In this document: piece after piece, positions 44,556 to 54,603 of the stretch | How the letters are laid out: each line of letters opens with the position of its first letter | Numbering within the stretch: position 1 is the first letter of the stretch | DNA from: Bacillus sp. MYb209 | GTDB taxonomy: Bacteria > Bacillota > Bacilli > Bacillales > Bacillaceae_G | Direction of reading: 5' to 3' | NCBI RefSeq assembly: GCF_002975175.1 | Contig: NZ_PCNZ01000008.1 | Location: 1 to 64,000, forward strand | DNA length: 64,000 nucleotides | Notes under the pieces: model-generated | Seen by the model: the letters and a program-made list of their open reading frames with translations, nothing else | Databases searched by the model: none | Told to the model about the DNA's origin: nothing | Translations under genes and position numbers: made by a program

Positions 44556-45737
44556 CTACTTAAATAATGTATATAATTTTTTTATCTCCGACTCGGTTCC
44601 TAGCTCTTCATCTGATAAGTTCTTTATTAACTTATTTCTTAATTCTTCATTATGTATTAATTTCTTAATTCCCTCCGAAAGTGAGTGAGCATCCATGTCT
44701 ATAATCAGCCCATTTTCTTCATTTTTAATTTGATCTTTAGCTGTACTGAAATTTGTTACCATTATTGGTTTATGCAGTATTTTTGCTTCGTCTATTGCGA
44801 TAGATTTTCCTTCGAACCTGGATGGTTGTACATATATATCTGCTTCTCTTATATACGGATAGGGATTTTCTTTCAGTCCTAACAGTAAAAAATGATCTTG
44901 AAGGTGATTTTCTTCTATCATTTTTTCTAACTTACCTCGCCCTTCCCCTTCTCCAATGATATACCACTTTATTTCATATCCATCTCCAACCAGATTCTTA
45001 CATGCTTCTATAGCCAAATCAAATCCCTTTTCATGACTTAGCCTTCCTACAGAAACAAGCTTTACCCCTTTACGCTCTAGATCTACCTTTTCCTGTGACA
45101 TTTTATTTATCGTACTTGGAGATACGATGTTATGAATAACACCTATTTTGTCGTTATATATAGAAAATCTTTGTTTTAAAACATTGGCACATTCCTCAGA
45201 CACCGTCACTATATGATCCAATGAACGAAAATAACCCATATCAATGTTAGGATCCATTCCTAATTTGTCATAATCAGTGTGTATAAAACCAATTTTCTTA
45301 TTCGCATTTACTTTGTCTATACAAAAGTAAACTGGGTTCTTTTCTAAGTACCCAATCGCTACATCATACTTTTTACTTATATTCTGTAAAGATTTTGATA
45401 GATATCGCCATACTCTCTGTTCACAACGGGCTTTGTTTTTTTCACTTTTAAATATGTAACCTGCACAAACCCTTGATAAGGCTATATCTAGTCTTCCTTG
45501 TCGCAAGCATTTCATGACAGCTGCTTTTATCGGCATATCAAACAACTGATACTCAGAAGGTTCTTCCAATACATTCACTTGTTTAGGGATTTTATTAAGG
45601 AATAAACCTTCATGCTTAAATAAAAATAAATCCACATTATAGCGAGAGTAATCCATCGTATTCAACAGAGAGATTAATGACTTCTCAGCCCCACCGCAGT
45701 TCAAATTATTGATAACAAATAATACGTCTTTTTTCAT
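44556..45737 (-). CDS. Glycosyltransferase family 4 (tandem paralogue A)
   Basis: The 393-residue GT-B enzyme has NNLNCGGAEKSLI in the acceptor half and VQPSRFEGKSIAIDEAKILHKP in the donor half. It is very similar to the next gene (45750-46940) and clearly related to 49248-50444, so it arose by duplication. The ATG at 45737 is preferred (AAAAGGTGATT); the GTG at 45746 overlaps the ribosome site. The three copies probably add similar sugars to different acceptors. Confidence 0.87.
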   Translation of the reverse strand: MKKDVLFVINNLNCGGAEKSLISLLNTMDYSRYNVDLFLFKHEGLFLNKIPKQVNVLEEPSEYQLFDMPIKAAVMKCLRQGRLDIALSRVCAGYIFKSEKNKARCEQRVWRYLSKSLQNISKKYDVAIGYLEKNPVYFCIDKVNANKKIGFIHTDYDKLGMDPNIDMGYFRSLDHIVTVSEECANVLKQRFSIYNDKIGVIHNIVSPSTINKMSQEKVDLERKGVKLVSVGRLSHEKGFDLAIEACKNLVGDGYEIKWYIIGEGEGRGKLEKMIEENHLQDHFLLLGLKENPYPYIREADIYVQPSRFEGKSIAIDEAKILHKPIMVTNFSTAKDQIKNEENGLIIDMDAHSLSEGIKKLIHNEELRNKLIKNLSDEELGTESEIKKLYTLFK

Positions 45738-45749
45738 AATAATCACCTT

Positions 45750-46940
45750 TTAAAGAATTCCGTAGAGCTTATTTATTTCTTTTTCGGTTCCTAACTTTTC
45801 TGTAGATAAATTATTTACGATTCTTTCCCTTAATTCTATATCTTTGATAAGCCTTTCAATTTCAGTTGCTATTCCTTCTTCAGACATCTCAGTAATAATT
45901 CCGTTTATTCCATGATTTATTTGATCTTTTGCAGTTTCAAAGTTGGTCACCACTATCGGTTTATGCAATATTTTTGCTTCATCAATTGCTATAGACTTAC
46001 CTTCATATCTAGATGGTTGCACATATATATCTGCTTTTCGTATATAAGGATAGGGATTTTCTCGAACCCCCAAAATTGTAAAATGGTTTGATAGATGATG
46101 ATCTTCTATTAAACGTTCTAATACATCTTTTTCATTTCCATCCCCTAATACGTACCACTTTATCTTGTATCCTTTTTCAAGAAGTAACTTGCAAGATTTC
46201 ACCGCTAAATCTAAACCCTTTTCATGACTTAATCTGGCGACAGTAATAATATTGGTATAATGTCTATCAAACAAACTGTCATCTTCTATATCTTCTTTAG
46301 ATAAATCATATATAATGCTAGGAGCTACTATATTATATATAATCGTAACTTTATTTTTTAGTTGTGGAAAATTTTCTTGTAACGATTTTGCACACTCTTC
46401 TGAAACCGTTATTAGATTATCTAGTTGTTCAAAATATGAGTTATCGAACTGGCAATCCATACCTGAATTCGAGTAATTTGTATGTATCCATCCAGCCTTT
46501 TTTTTGGCATTGACTTTATCAACTACGAAGTATATTGAAGACTTTTCAAGATAGCCTATCGCTGCATCATACTCTTTTTCTAACACTTCAAATGACTTAC
46601 TTTGATATTCCCATGTATACTGTTCTGAAATTGCAGCTTCCCTTATCAATCTATTTTTAATAGTGAACATCAATCTTGAATATGCTAAATCAATTTGTCT
46701 ATTCTTTAAAAAGCCCATTATTGAATTTTTAAGGCTAGATGCAAATATTTTATAATCACTTGGCAGATCTAATATATTTACCTCTCTTGGTATCGAATTT
46801 ATGAATATTCCTGTTTTATTAAACAAAAATAAATCTACATCATATAAACTGTAATCTATCTGAGATAGTAAATTTATCAAGCTTTTTTCTCCACCACCAG
46901 CAGATAAACTAGGCATAACAAATAGTAGTTTTTTTTTCAT
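45750..46940 (-). CDS. Glycosyltransferase family 4 (tandem paralogue B)
   Basis: The 396-residue GT-B enzyme has SLSAGGGEKSLINLL near residue 13 and VQPSRYEGKSIAIDEAKILH near 300. It shares long blocks with paralogue A, including NPYPYIRKADIYVQPSR. The ATG at 46940 is chosen over a TTG at 46952; the ribosome site (GGGG) is weak, so it may depend on coupling to the pyruvyltransferase gene that ends 13 bp upstream. Confidence 0.87.
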   Translation of the reverse strand: MKKKLLFVMPSLSAGGGEKSLINLLSQIDYSLYDVDLFLFNKTGIFINSIPREVNILDLPSDYKIFASSLKNSIMGFLKNRQIDLAYSRLMFTIKNRLIREAAISEQYTWEYQSKSFEVLEKEYDAAIGYLEKSSIYFVVDKVNAKKKAGWIHTNYSNSGMDCQFDNSYFEQLDNLITVSEECAKSLQENFPQLKNKVTIIYNIVAPSIIYDLSKEDIEDDSLFDRHYTNIITVARLSHEKGLDLAVKSCKLLLEKGYKIKWYVLGDGNEKDVLERLIEDHHLSNHFTILGVRENPYPYIRKADIYVQPSRYEGKSIAIDEAKILHKPIVVTNFETAKDQINHGINGIITEMSEEGIATEIERLIKDIELRERIVNNLSTEKLGTEKEINKLYGIL

Positions 46941-46953
46941 AATGTACCCCAAA

Positions 46954-48114
46954 TTACTTAGACAATTCTTTCAAATATTCTACTGCTTTGTAAGACATTT
47001 TCTTTATATTAGGTATAGATTGTTGTAACTTTTGTTTTATTTCCTCTTCCTCTCGTACCATCTCATCAAATCTTGCTTTTAATTTATTACTATCAGATAT
47101 CTCCTCTATATCTAAAACTAATTTTTCTTCCCCAAATATATCTTTAGATATCCCTTTGGACTTTACACTATATCCCAATACCATAGTCGGAATAAAACTA
47201 GAGTAAGCAGCTATAGTTGCATGCGTTCGAGCTCCTATAAAGAAACGCATTCTAGCTATATACCCCTTATACTGTATTGCATTTAAGTTATCTGGTAACA
47301 GAATCACTCTGCCTGTGTCCTTAAATTCTTGGTAATATTTGTAGAGAACTTCGTAATCATTGTTCCCATCTTCAATAACGTGAGGTGTAAGAGCAATCGT
47401 CATATCTGTAGTATTTAATATATGATTAACTAACTCTCTTACCGCGACTTGAGAATTCTCATTTCTATTCCATACAAGCGGGCTAAAATTAAGACCCATT
47501 GTATTTCCTTCCTGCCATCCATTAGGCAACTCTAATTCTTCTTTTTCCATTGTAAACGCAGCATCAGCACACAATTGAACATTATTTAATCCTTGTTTTT
47601 TTAACATATTATAGGTAAGACTTTCGCGTGCTAATATTAAATCAAAGAGCTTTAGATCTTCCAACTTTCTTTCAGACATATCCTCTTCTCCTATAGAACA
47701 TCCCCATAGTACTAGCTTTTTCCCCTGCATTTTTACTCTTCTATCAATCTCATACCACCCAGGTTGCTCTCCATAGCAATAATTATCCCCTCCGATAGAT
47801 AAACATACATCGGAACTTTTTATATGCTTTATTATGTTATGATGAATTTTCCCTAATGCATAAGACTCATCGTTAAAGAGTTTTACTTTAACTGAGGACA
47901 ATAACCAATCATATGAATATTTTTTCAGACTGCGGCTAGAACCATCATATATATAATCTAACTTATTGATTACCTTATCTGTTTCAGGTCTATCTGATGC
48001 CAAACATACTTTTGCTCCATCTATTTTTTCTTTTATAATATTTGTAGAAGCTCGAACTATCGCTTCGCACCCTCTATTCAAACTGCCCCCATGGGCAAAC
48101 ATCATAAACTTCAC
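46954..48114 (-). CDS. Polysaccharide pyruvyl transferase family protein
   Basis: The 386-residue protein has the family opening FMMFAHGGSLNRGCEAIV, then SIGGDNYCYG, LARESLTYNML, and FFIGARTHATIAAYSS with the conserved C-terminal motif. CsaB/EpsO-type enzymes transfer pyruvate from phosphoenolpyruvate to a sugar as a ketal, giving the polymer a negative charge. The GTG start has GGAGGAATTTA. It implies a pyruvylated repeat unit. Confidence 0.88.
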   Translation of the reverse strand: MKFMMFAHGGSLNRGCEAIVRASTNIIKEKIDGAKVCLASDRPETDKVINKLDYIYDGSSRSLKKYSYDWLLSSVKVKLFNDESYALGKIHHNIIKHIKSSDVCLSIGGDNYCYGEQPGWYEIDRRVKMQGKKLVLWGCSIGEEDMSERKLEDLKLFDLILARESLTYNMLKKQGLNNVQLCADAAFTMEKEELELPNGWQEGNTMGLNFSPLVWNRNENSQVAVRELVNHILNTTDMTIALTPHVIEDGNNDYEVLYKYYQEFKDTGRVILLPDNLNAIQYKGYIARMRFFIGARTHATIAAYSSFIPTMVLGYSVKSKGISKDIFGEEKLVLDIEEISDSNKLKARFDEMVREEEEIKQKLQQSIPNIKKMSYKAVEYLKELSK

Positions 48115-48131
48115 ACTAAATTCCTCCAGTT

Positions 48132-49163
48132 TTATTTATTTCTAAGCCTGCTGTAAGAGACTGCGAAGTATAACCCCACAGTAGATTTTCTTTTAATCAT
48201 ATTTATTAAAAATTTCTCATATCTACCAAGCTTGCTATAAGTTACTTCACAATATAGTGGCAATGCCTCTCTAACATATTGATTACATATCATTTTTTTT
48301 ATGTATTCATATCTCTCACTAAACCGTATTTCCTTAGACGGTTCAAAATAAATATATACGTAGGAAATTACACTATTTATAAACTTTCTTGATTTCAATT
48401 CACGTATCTTTGCCTTATCGACCTTTTCGATGTAAATTTTCGGTAGTTCCATGTTATATACTTCCACAGCTCGCTTGAAATAATCTTTTTTTGAGATATC
48501 CCGAGTTGCGCTACCCGCTACATCCCTATAATAATACCCCGTATAATCTATATATTTCATATTAGTTGCATTACTAAAAAATTGAATATTAAACATTCCA
48601 TCTTCTCCTAATGCAACCTTCTCTGGAAACTTCACATTATTTTTCGTTATTATGCTATTTTTATAAATTTTGTTTACAGCAGTATTTAAATTATCGCTTT
48701 TAAGAAAATAGGGTAATATCTCTTTATTTATATATTCTTTTTCCAGAACAATATTAATTGGAAATGGATATTCAATTGTTACCTTATGCCCTTCAATCTC
48801 ACTTCTTAAATTTGATATAATTACATCACAATTGCTTTGTTTTGCTGAATTATACAGAGTTTCATACATATCCGCTTCTACATAATCATCTGCATCAACA
48901 AATCCAATATATTCACCATTAGCTATAAGAATTCCTTGATTCCTTGCAATACTCACACCTTGATTTTTTTGATTTATAAGTATAATCCTGTCATCTAGTG
49001 CCCTATACTTTTCAATAATCTCTACACTATTGTCCGTTGAACCATCATTGATAAAGATAAATTCGCAGTTATGAAGCACCTGATTTAACAGTGATTCTAT
49101 ACACCGAGTAATATATTTACCAGCATTATAAACCGGTATAATTACACTGACATTTCTATTCAT
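48132..49163 (-). CDS. Glycosyltransferase family 2
   Basis: The 343-residue GT-A enzyme starts VSVIIPVYNAGKYI with FIFINDGSTDNSV and the DXD-type GFVDADDYVE (near 90). The ATG at 49163 follows AAAGGGGTGA; the TTG at 49169 is too close to it. It resembles the GT2 at 40009-41016 in layout. Its donor is unknown. Confidence 0.87.
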   Translation of the reverse strand: MNRNVSVIIPVYNAGKYITRCIESLLNQVLHNCEFIFINDGSTDNSVEIIEKYRALDDRIILINQKNQGVSIARNQGILIANGEYIGFVDADDYVEADMYETLYNSAKQSNCDVIISNLRSEIEGHKVTIEYPFPINIVLEKEYINKEILPYFLKSDNLNTAVNKIYKNSIITKNNVKFPEKVALGEDGMFNIQFFSNATNMKYIDYTGYYYRDVAGSATRDISKKDYFKRAVEVYNMELPKIYIEKVDKAKIRELKSRKFINSVISYVYIYFEPSKEIRFSERYEYIKKMICNQYVREALPLYCEVTYSKLGRYEKFLINMIKRKSTVGLYFAVSYSRLRNK

Positions 49164-49247
49164 GAGCAAATCACCCCTTTGCTTCGAATCTCTTATACTT
49201 TCATTTTTAAAAATTTTTGTAGTTGTACCAGTACAATTAATAAACTT

Positions 49248-50444
49248 TTAAGCCTCCATAATTTCATACAACTTATTTAATTCATACTTATTACTATAAT
49301 CAGTATTACTACAATTGTTAGCTAACTGCTTTCTTACGGTAGCATCCCTATACAATTTTTCTATTCCATCTGCTATTCCTTCAACGGATAATTCCGTAAT
49401 ATATCCGTCAACCCCATTTTTCACTTGACTGTTTGCGGTTGTATAATTTGTAATTAGGACTGGTTTTGCAAGTATCTGAGCCTCTCCTACTGTAACAGCT
49501 TTTCCCTCATATCTAGATGGTTGGACATATAAATCAGCTTCTTTTATATATGGATATGGATTAATTTGCTTTCCTAACAACACAAAGCTATTTTCTAATT
49601 TCAAATCCCTTATTAGACTTTTAATCATTGTTTCGTCTCCACCATATCCAACTACATACCAGGCTATATTCTCATAGCCTTTATCTTTCAATATCCTTAA
49701 AGCCCTAACAGCATTATCGATTCCTTTTGCATGAGATAGTCTAGCCACAGTTATAATTTTAAAACGGTTATCAAGAAGCATAGGGGTATCTATCTCTTCA
49801 TTCGCCATGTCTCTAATAAACTGCGGGGAGGTTATATTTTCCATCACTATAACCTTATTTTTTAATGCACTATATTTTTTTAAAAATGAATTTTTGCATG
49901 CTTCTGATACGGCTACAATATAATCAAATTTATTCCATACTTTTAAATCCATCTCTATATCTGTCTCAATTGTAGAATAATCTGTATGGATCCATGCTAT
50001 TTTTTTCTTAGCCTTGACCTTATCTGCTACAAAATAATGCGGCCACAAATAACTAATTGCAACATCATACTCTTTATCTAGTTTAGGTAAAAATGGAATA
50101 GCATATTTCCACATTAATTGCATTTGATAATATCCTGTCTCTACTATTCCTTTAGCTTTTCCTGCAAAACGAGTATTTATCTTAGATAAAATTCTAGAAA
50201 ATCCAATGCCATACTCTTTATCCTTTAAAGTTTCTCCGATTGACTTCCTAAAGGTGGTGTATTGTGGAACTTCTTCTAATAGATTTACCTTGTTACAAAC
50301 TAATTCCAAAAAATCCCCTTGATGCCTATACAGCATTAAATCAACAGCGTATTTTTTGTAATCAAAACCCTCAAGCATACTTATAAGGCTTCTTTCTACT
50401 CCTCCAACTTCCATATCAAATGAGGCCACCAGTATATCCTTCAT
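49248..50444 (-). CDS. Glycosyltransferase family 4 (paralogue C)
   Basis: The 398-residue enzyme is of the same subfamily as the tandem pair at 44556-46940: DMEVGGVERSLISML, IAWIHTDYSTIE, NPYPYIKEADLYVQPSRYE and the following EAQILAKPVLITNYTTA. It is less similar to A and B than they are to each other, so it is the older copy or has diverged faster. It transfers a sugar from a nucleotide donor in the cytoplasm. Confidence 0.87.
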   Translation of the reverse strand: MKDILVASFDMEVGGVERSLISMLEGFDYKKYAVDLMLYRHQGDFLELVCNKVNLLEEVPQYTTFRKSIGETLKDKEYGIGFSRILSKINTRFAGKAKGIVETGYYQMQLMWKYAIPFLPKLDKEYDVAISYLWPHYFVADKVKAKKKIAWIHTDYSTIETDIEMDLKVWNKFDYIVAVSEACKNSFLKKYSALKNKVIVMENITSPQFIRDMANEEIDTPMLLDNRFKIITVARLSHAKGIDNAVRALRILKDKGYENIAWYVVGYGGDETMIKSLIRDLKLENSFVLLGKQINPYPYIKEADLYVQPSRYEGKAVTVGEAQILAKPVLITNYTTANSQVKNGVDGYITELSVEGIADGIEKLYRDATVRKQLANNCSNTDYSNKYELNKLYEIMEA

Positions 50445-50453
50445 ATATGCCTC

Positions 50454-51194
50454 CTAATTTTTTGTAACAAATTTTCTTATCCGCGCTATATTTTCTCCAC
50501 CTATAACCTTAGATGCTAACAGTTTTAAACCACTCTTCAATCTCGCTTTAGGTGGTAACCAACTTTTATAAAAATGATGCATTGCATATGTATTTGGAGT
50601 AATAAATTTTCTACAGTTAATATAATCATATGGAGAAAAATATGTTTGAGGATAGAAGGCTCCTATCCCACTTATTTCTTGATATTTTCCATTCAACTGT
50701 AATCCTTTATTTTTTAGTATCTCGCTTATAATGGCCACATTGGTTAAACTGTCATACTTTCCATCCTCTTTAATAAAACTTTTTTCTTCGTATGAATCTA
50801 GAAACATTTTTATTAATACATTTCCTTTAGTGGCTCCTATTGTACTTGTAGCTATATAGTTCTCTTGTTCAAATCCCCAAAATGAATCATGATGTAGCAT
50901 ATCATCAAAAGATTTGAATACCTCCACATCCGTATCTAAGTAAATTCCTCCAAATTTATAAAGAGCGTATACTCTTACATAATCACTTACAAATGCAAAT
51001 TTTTTGTATTCATAGGCTTCCTTGACATATAAATTACAATTTATATCAAAATTATCTTCATTCCACTCAATTATTTCATACCCAGCCAAATTCTCTTTCC
51101 AGCTATCTATACATTTTTTTACTATTATTGGTTTTTCTCCTTTACCAAACCAACAATAGTGAATGATGCGTGGAATCTTTTCTGTAAATGCCAA
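50454..51194 (-). CDS. Glycosyltransferase family 32 (DXD sugar-binding)
   Basis: The 246-residue enzyme begins KIPRIIHYCWFGKGEKP and has FVSDYVRVYALYKFGGIYLD with the DTDVEVF DXD motif near residues 95-102. It is the OCH1/capsular polysaccharide synthesis type. The TTG start (AAAGGGGATAATGAG upstream) is accepted. It lies between the polymerase and the GT4 paralogue. Confidence 0.87.
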   Translation of the reverse strand: MAFTEKIPRIIHYCWFGKGEKPIIVKKCIDSWKENLAGYEIIEWNEDNFDINCNLYVKEAYEYKKFAFVSDYVRVYALYKFGGIYLDTDVEVFKSFDDMLHHDSFWGFEQENYIATSTIGATKGNVLIKMFLDSYEEKSFIKEDGKYDSLTNVAIISEILKNKGLQLNGKYQEISGIGAFYPQTYFSPYDYINCRKFITPNTYAMHHFYKSWLPPKARLKSGLKLLASKVIGGENIARIRKFVTKN

Positions 51195-51297
51195 CTCATT
51201 ATCCCCTTTCTAAACTATATAGAATAATACACCTATACACCTAAATTTCCATATTTCATTGATCAACTAGTCATTAACATATTTCACCTTAAAAAAC

Positions 51298-52371
51298 TTA
51301 GAAATTTAAAAAATTACTTTTATAAATAATGTTTAATGTTATTACATTCTCGTATGCATAGAAAATAAAATAAAATATTAATATTGCATAATAAACTAGT
51401 TTTTGGTCTTTATCAGTAAATAATTTTATAATCCATGAAATTAAAATTAATTGGTATAATCCAAAATATATAGAAAATCTTGCAAAAATCCAATTTTGTG
51501 TTGAAATTATCATGAATACAAGTCCTAATATAGACATATTTACTACATAGTCACTTTTAGGAAATATTTCCCTGAGTTTCTCTCTTCCAATGTAAGCAAT
51601 AATAATTGGAGGAATATTAACTCCAACTCTAAGTATATTTGCTCCGCCCTCAGAAAAGTTCTTGTAATCTCCATACTGACTATCTCCTATGACTGAGAAT
51701 AAGGTATCTAAAAATTGATTAAACCCTATAACTATGAATACAGAGCAAAAAAGGGTTACATACGTTTCCCATGACCATGCTTTTCTCCTAATCATAAAAT
51801 ATATTGGAATAAGGATAAGTGCAGTTTGGTGTATTGTTGATGCAAATAGAATAATTAGAATATACTTTTTCCAGTTACCTTCAAATATATATTTTGTTGC
51901 AGCAAAAATAATTGCTGCTGCAAGAAATTGCCTTATCCCATTCATTGATATTAAATACATTCCACCTGTTATATATACATATAAACTTAATTCGAACATT
52001 CTTGTATATTTATATAAAACCAATACAATAAGTACATTTGTTATTAGTGCCGTTACAAAAATCAATATTTGAGGGTCATTAGAGAACTGTTTTAAAATCA
52101 TCTGAAGCACATTAAAACCCATATCTTTTCCTTCTTTTATATGTTCCCAATCAAACGTATCTTTTTTATAAGAATACATATAAAAAAAAGTATCCCCGAT
52201 ATTATTACGGAGACCAGACACCATTACAAGAATAACTATTGTTAAAAATACTAACAGCTTATTTGGCTTTGATTGAACAATGTGTGGTCCCATTATTACA
52301 GGAGTAGAAAAATATCTTGCTAAAAAAGAAAGAATATAAACTAAGGCCAGCGTAACCCAAAATATAAACAT
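51298..52371 (-). CDS. epsG: EpsG-type polysaccharide polymerase
   Basis: The 357-residue integral membrane protein has about 10 helices and the EpsG family motifs: SGLRNNIGDTFFYMYSYKK in the first outer loop and GGMYLISMNGIRQFLAAAI in the middle. In B. subtilis EpsG is the polymerase of the eps system. It is the only polymerase candidate in operon 2, and so complements the flippase at 38413. Intervening genes differ from B. subtilis. Confidence 0.88.
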   Translation of the reverse strand: MFIFWVTLALVYILSFLARYFSTPVIMGPHIVQSKPNKLLVFLTIVILVMVSGLRNNIGDTFFYMYSYKKDTFDWEHIKEGKDMGFNVLQMILKQFSNDPQILIFVTALITNVLIVLVLYKYTRMFELSLYVYITGGMYLISMNGIRQFLAAAIIFAATKYIFEGNWKKYILIILFASTIHQTALILIPIYFMIRRKAWSWETYVTLFCSVFIVIGFNQFLDTLFSVIGDSQYGDYKNFSEGGANILRVGVNIPPIIIAYIGREKLREIFPKSDYVVNMSILGLVFMIISTQNWIFARFSIYFGLYQLILISWIIKLFTDKDQKLVYYAILIFYFIFYAYENVITLNIIYKSNFLNF

Positions 52372-52521
52372 TTTTAAATTCCTTTCATATTATAGATTGT
52401 AAATATAAAACTCTTTGCTATTCTTTAACCAAATAATTCAATAATATAACCTATCAGTCCTATATTTCTCTTACAATCTAAATACATATGACAATAAAAT
52501 ACACAGTTAATTAAAGACCTA

Positions 52522-53424
52522 CTATTTATTTTTCAAAACAGTAGCTTTACTTGTCTTTTGAATATAAAAATGAAGTATAATCCCAAAAGGTGTAGCCACC
52601 AAAGTAATAAATTTATATGGGGACTCAATGAGAAATTTATAGTTTTTGATCATCAAGTTGCTAGATACATAATGTATAGATTCCCGAAATTTTTCTTTTA
52701 ATGTAGGAGCATATTTCATAGCAACTTTTCTAAAGAATGAGAACCCTTGGGGATTTTTTCTATATTGCTTAATAATGTTCATGCTAGATCCATCTGCTAA
52801 ATACTCAACATGACAAAGAACTTTATTCATGATGAGTAACGGATGCTCTTGATCAATAAGAATATATTTATAACTTAAAGGACAGTACTTTTCGCCCGGA
52901 AATATTGGATATGGTGGGGTTTTTCGTGTTAACTCTGATCGATAAACTAACTTTTTATCACCTGTGACTTTATATTTCGCATGCAAATCTGTCAGTTTAG
53001 ATTCCTTCACATGTTCCGGCATCATCGTTCCAATAACTTTTCCATTTGGATTAGCGTCTAATCCTATTATGCCAGCGTAATCATTACTTCCATACTCCTT
53101 CCAAAAACGAGTGATATTTTCAACGGCATCATCCGCCATATAATCATCAGAATCAATACAAACATTAAGTTCCGTATCAATTAATTCGTAAGCAGTATTA
53201 TGTGCCCCGTGCATTCCCTGATTCTCTTGATAATGATACTGAATTGAGATACTGCCTTGGGAAATCCAATTTTCTATTAACTCTCTTGTGTCATCTGTAG
53301 ATCCATCATCAATAATTAACCAAACAAAATCCTTACTTGTCTGTCGCTTTAAACTTTCATAACATAAATGCAGCGTGTAAGCACGGTTAAATGTAGGTGT
53401 AAAAATTGTAAGAATAGGTTTCAA
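52522..53424 (-). CDS. Glycosyltransferase family 2
   Basis: The 300-residue GT-A enzyme has LTIFTPTFNRAYTL, WLIIDDGSTDDT and CIDSDDYMADDAV with the DXD-type Asp residues. I take the TTG at 53424 as start (GGAGAG at 7 bp), which puts the first strand right after the initiator; upstream TTG/ATG at 53442/53439 lack a ribosome site. The C-terminus ends in a hydrophobic, amphipathic helix that may hold it at the membrane. Confidence 0.84.
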   Translation of the reverse strand: MKPILTIFTPTFNRAYTLHLCYESLKRQTSKDFVWLIIDDGSTDDTRELIENWISQGSISIQYHYQENQGMHGAHNTAYELIDTELNVCIDSDDYMADDAVENITRFWKEYGSNDYAGIIGLDANPNGKVIGTMMPEHVKESKLTDLHAKYKVTGDKKLVYRSELTRKTPPYPIFPGEKYCPLSYKYILIDQEHPLLIMNKVLCHVEYLADGSSMNIIKQYRKNPQGFSFFRKVAMKYAPTLKEKFRESIHYVSSNLMIKNYKFLIESPYKFITLVATPFGIILHFYIQKTSKATVLKNK

Positions 53425-53454
53425 TTTACATCTCTCCATCAATCATCTAATCTA

Positions 53455-54546
53455 TTAAAATTCATCCCCTAATATTGTTAATATACTATTTAATACTAAT
53501 CTATCAGGTCTTACATATTCATGGTAATATCTATAATTGTTAATCATCATTTGATATCTATAATTTTCATTATTTGATAAAGTATATATTTGATTTATAC
53601 ATTCTTCTGGTGTTTTAAAAACAAGATAATTTTGACCATCACGAAAATCACCTGGGACTTCATAATGTAATTCTTCTGTTACTATAGCCTTGCTTGCTGC
53701 AACATACTCTGCAAATTTCCAACCAATAGATTGATGTAATCCCATAGTTGCAATACAAATTGCAGATTCTTTTACCTTTCTTAGGTAATTATTCCGTTCA
53801 GTAGCTTTTCCGTCTTCTATAACAATATCTGCATAATTTTTATATGCAAATTCTGATGGTGCTACTCCTCCATAAAATTTATCTCCAAACTCTTTTCGAC
53901 AAAGTCTAATGCATGTTGCTCGAAAATCATTAATATATGCACGTTCTTCCTTTTTATTCGAAGAAATTTGCCCTTCATAATCTCCATTTACATCCCATAG
54001 CCTAGCCATAAAAAGAATTTTTGAATCTATTTCTTTATGAGGTATATCTTCAAAAGAATTAATACGATATAAACCATTGTAATATTGAGACAACGGAACC
54101 TTCCGTATTATTTTCTTAATTTTCTCCCTAAGTGGATCTTGAGGCATCGGTGAATGCGCAATATTTCCAGGTATTGTAACCATATAATTTAATCCAAGAG
54201 GATAAATTTTTTCCTTATGCCTTAACTTTGAATTATAAAAACTATTAAAACTTCGCTTGAAGTAAAAGTCGTATTTTTCTAACAACACATTCATAAACTC
54301 AACATAATCCTGATTTTGCTTAAGCAAATTATCATAACCATCATTAACATCATATAAAACTCGAGTTTTCCCGTTGATTATAACTTCCATCATATTATAA
54401 GGTAATTGATCTTGATGATTCTTACTAAGTTTCTCTATCCTCAAGTCTATTACTCCTTGTTGAGCAAGTAGAACAAAACCTGCATTTATATTATAGAGAT
54501 GCAGCGGAACTTCTCCTAGCCTAAGACAACATGAAACTCTTGACAT
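53455..54546 (-). CDS. GT1/CgeB-like putative glycosyltransferase
   Basis: The 363-residue protein lacks a clear nucleotide-binding signature at the N-terminus. Its C-terminal part (ATMGLHQSIGWKFAEYVAASKAIV, GQNYLVFKTPEEC) resembles glycosyl transferase group 1-like domains such as those in CgeB/YkvP. It is flanked by glycosyltransferases on both sides. The ATG at 54546 (second of two tandem ATGs after AAAGGAG) is preferred. The activity is probable but unproven. Confidence 0.65.
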   Translation of the reverse strand: MSRVSCCLRLGEVPLHLYNINAGFVLLAQQGVIDLRIEKLSKNHQDQLPYNMMEVIINGKTRVLYDVNDGYDNLLKQNQDYVEFMNVLLEKYDFYFKRSFNSFYNSKLRHKEKIYPLGLNYMVTIPGNIAHSPMPQDPLREKIKKIIRKVPLSQYYNGLYRINSFEDIPHKEIDSKILFMARLWDVNGDYEGQISSNKKEERAYINDFRATCIRLCRKEFGDKFYGGVAPSEFAYKNYADIVIEDGKATERNNYLRKVKESAICIATMGLHQSIGWKFAEYVAASKAIVTEELHYEVPGDFRDGQNYLVFKTPEECINQIYTLSNNENYRYQMMINNYRYYHEYVRPDRLVLNSILTILGDEF

Positions 54547-54603
54547 CATTGTGCTCCTTTTTAATCCTTTAGACATTATTTAAAATATAGAAGTTACTAT
54601 TAA

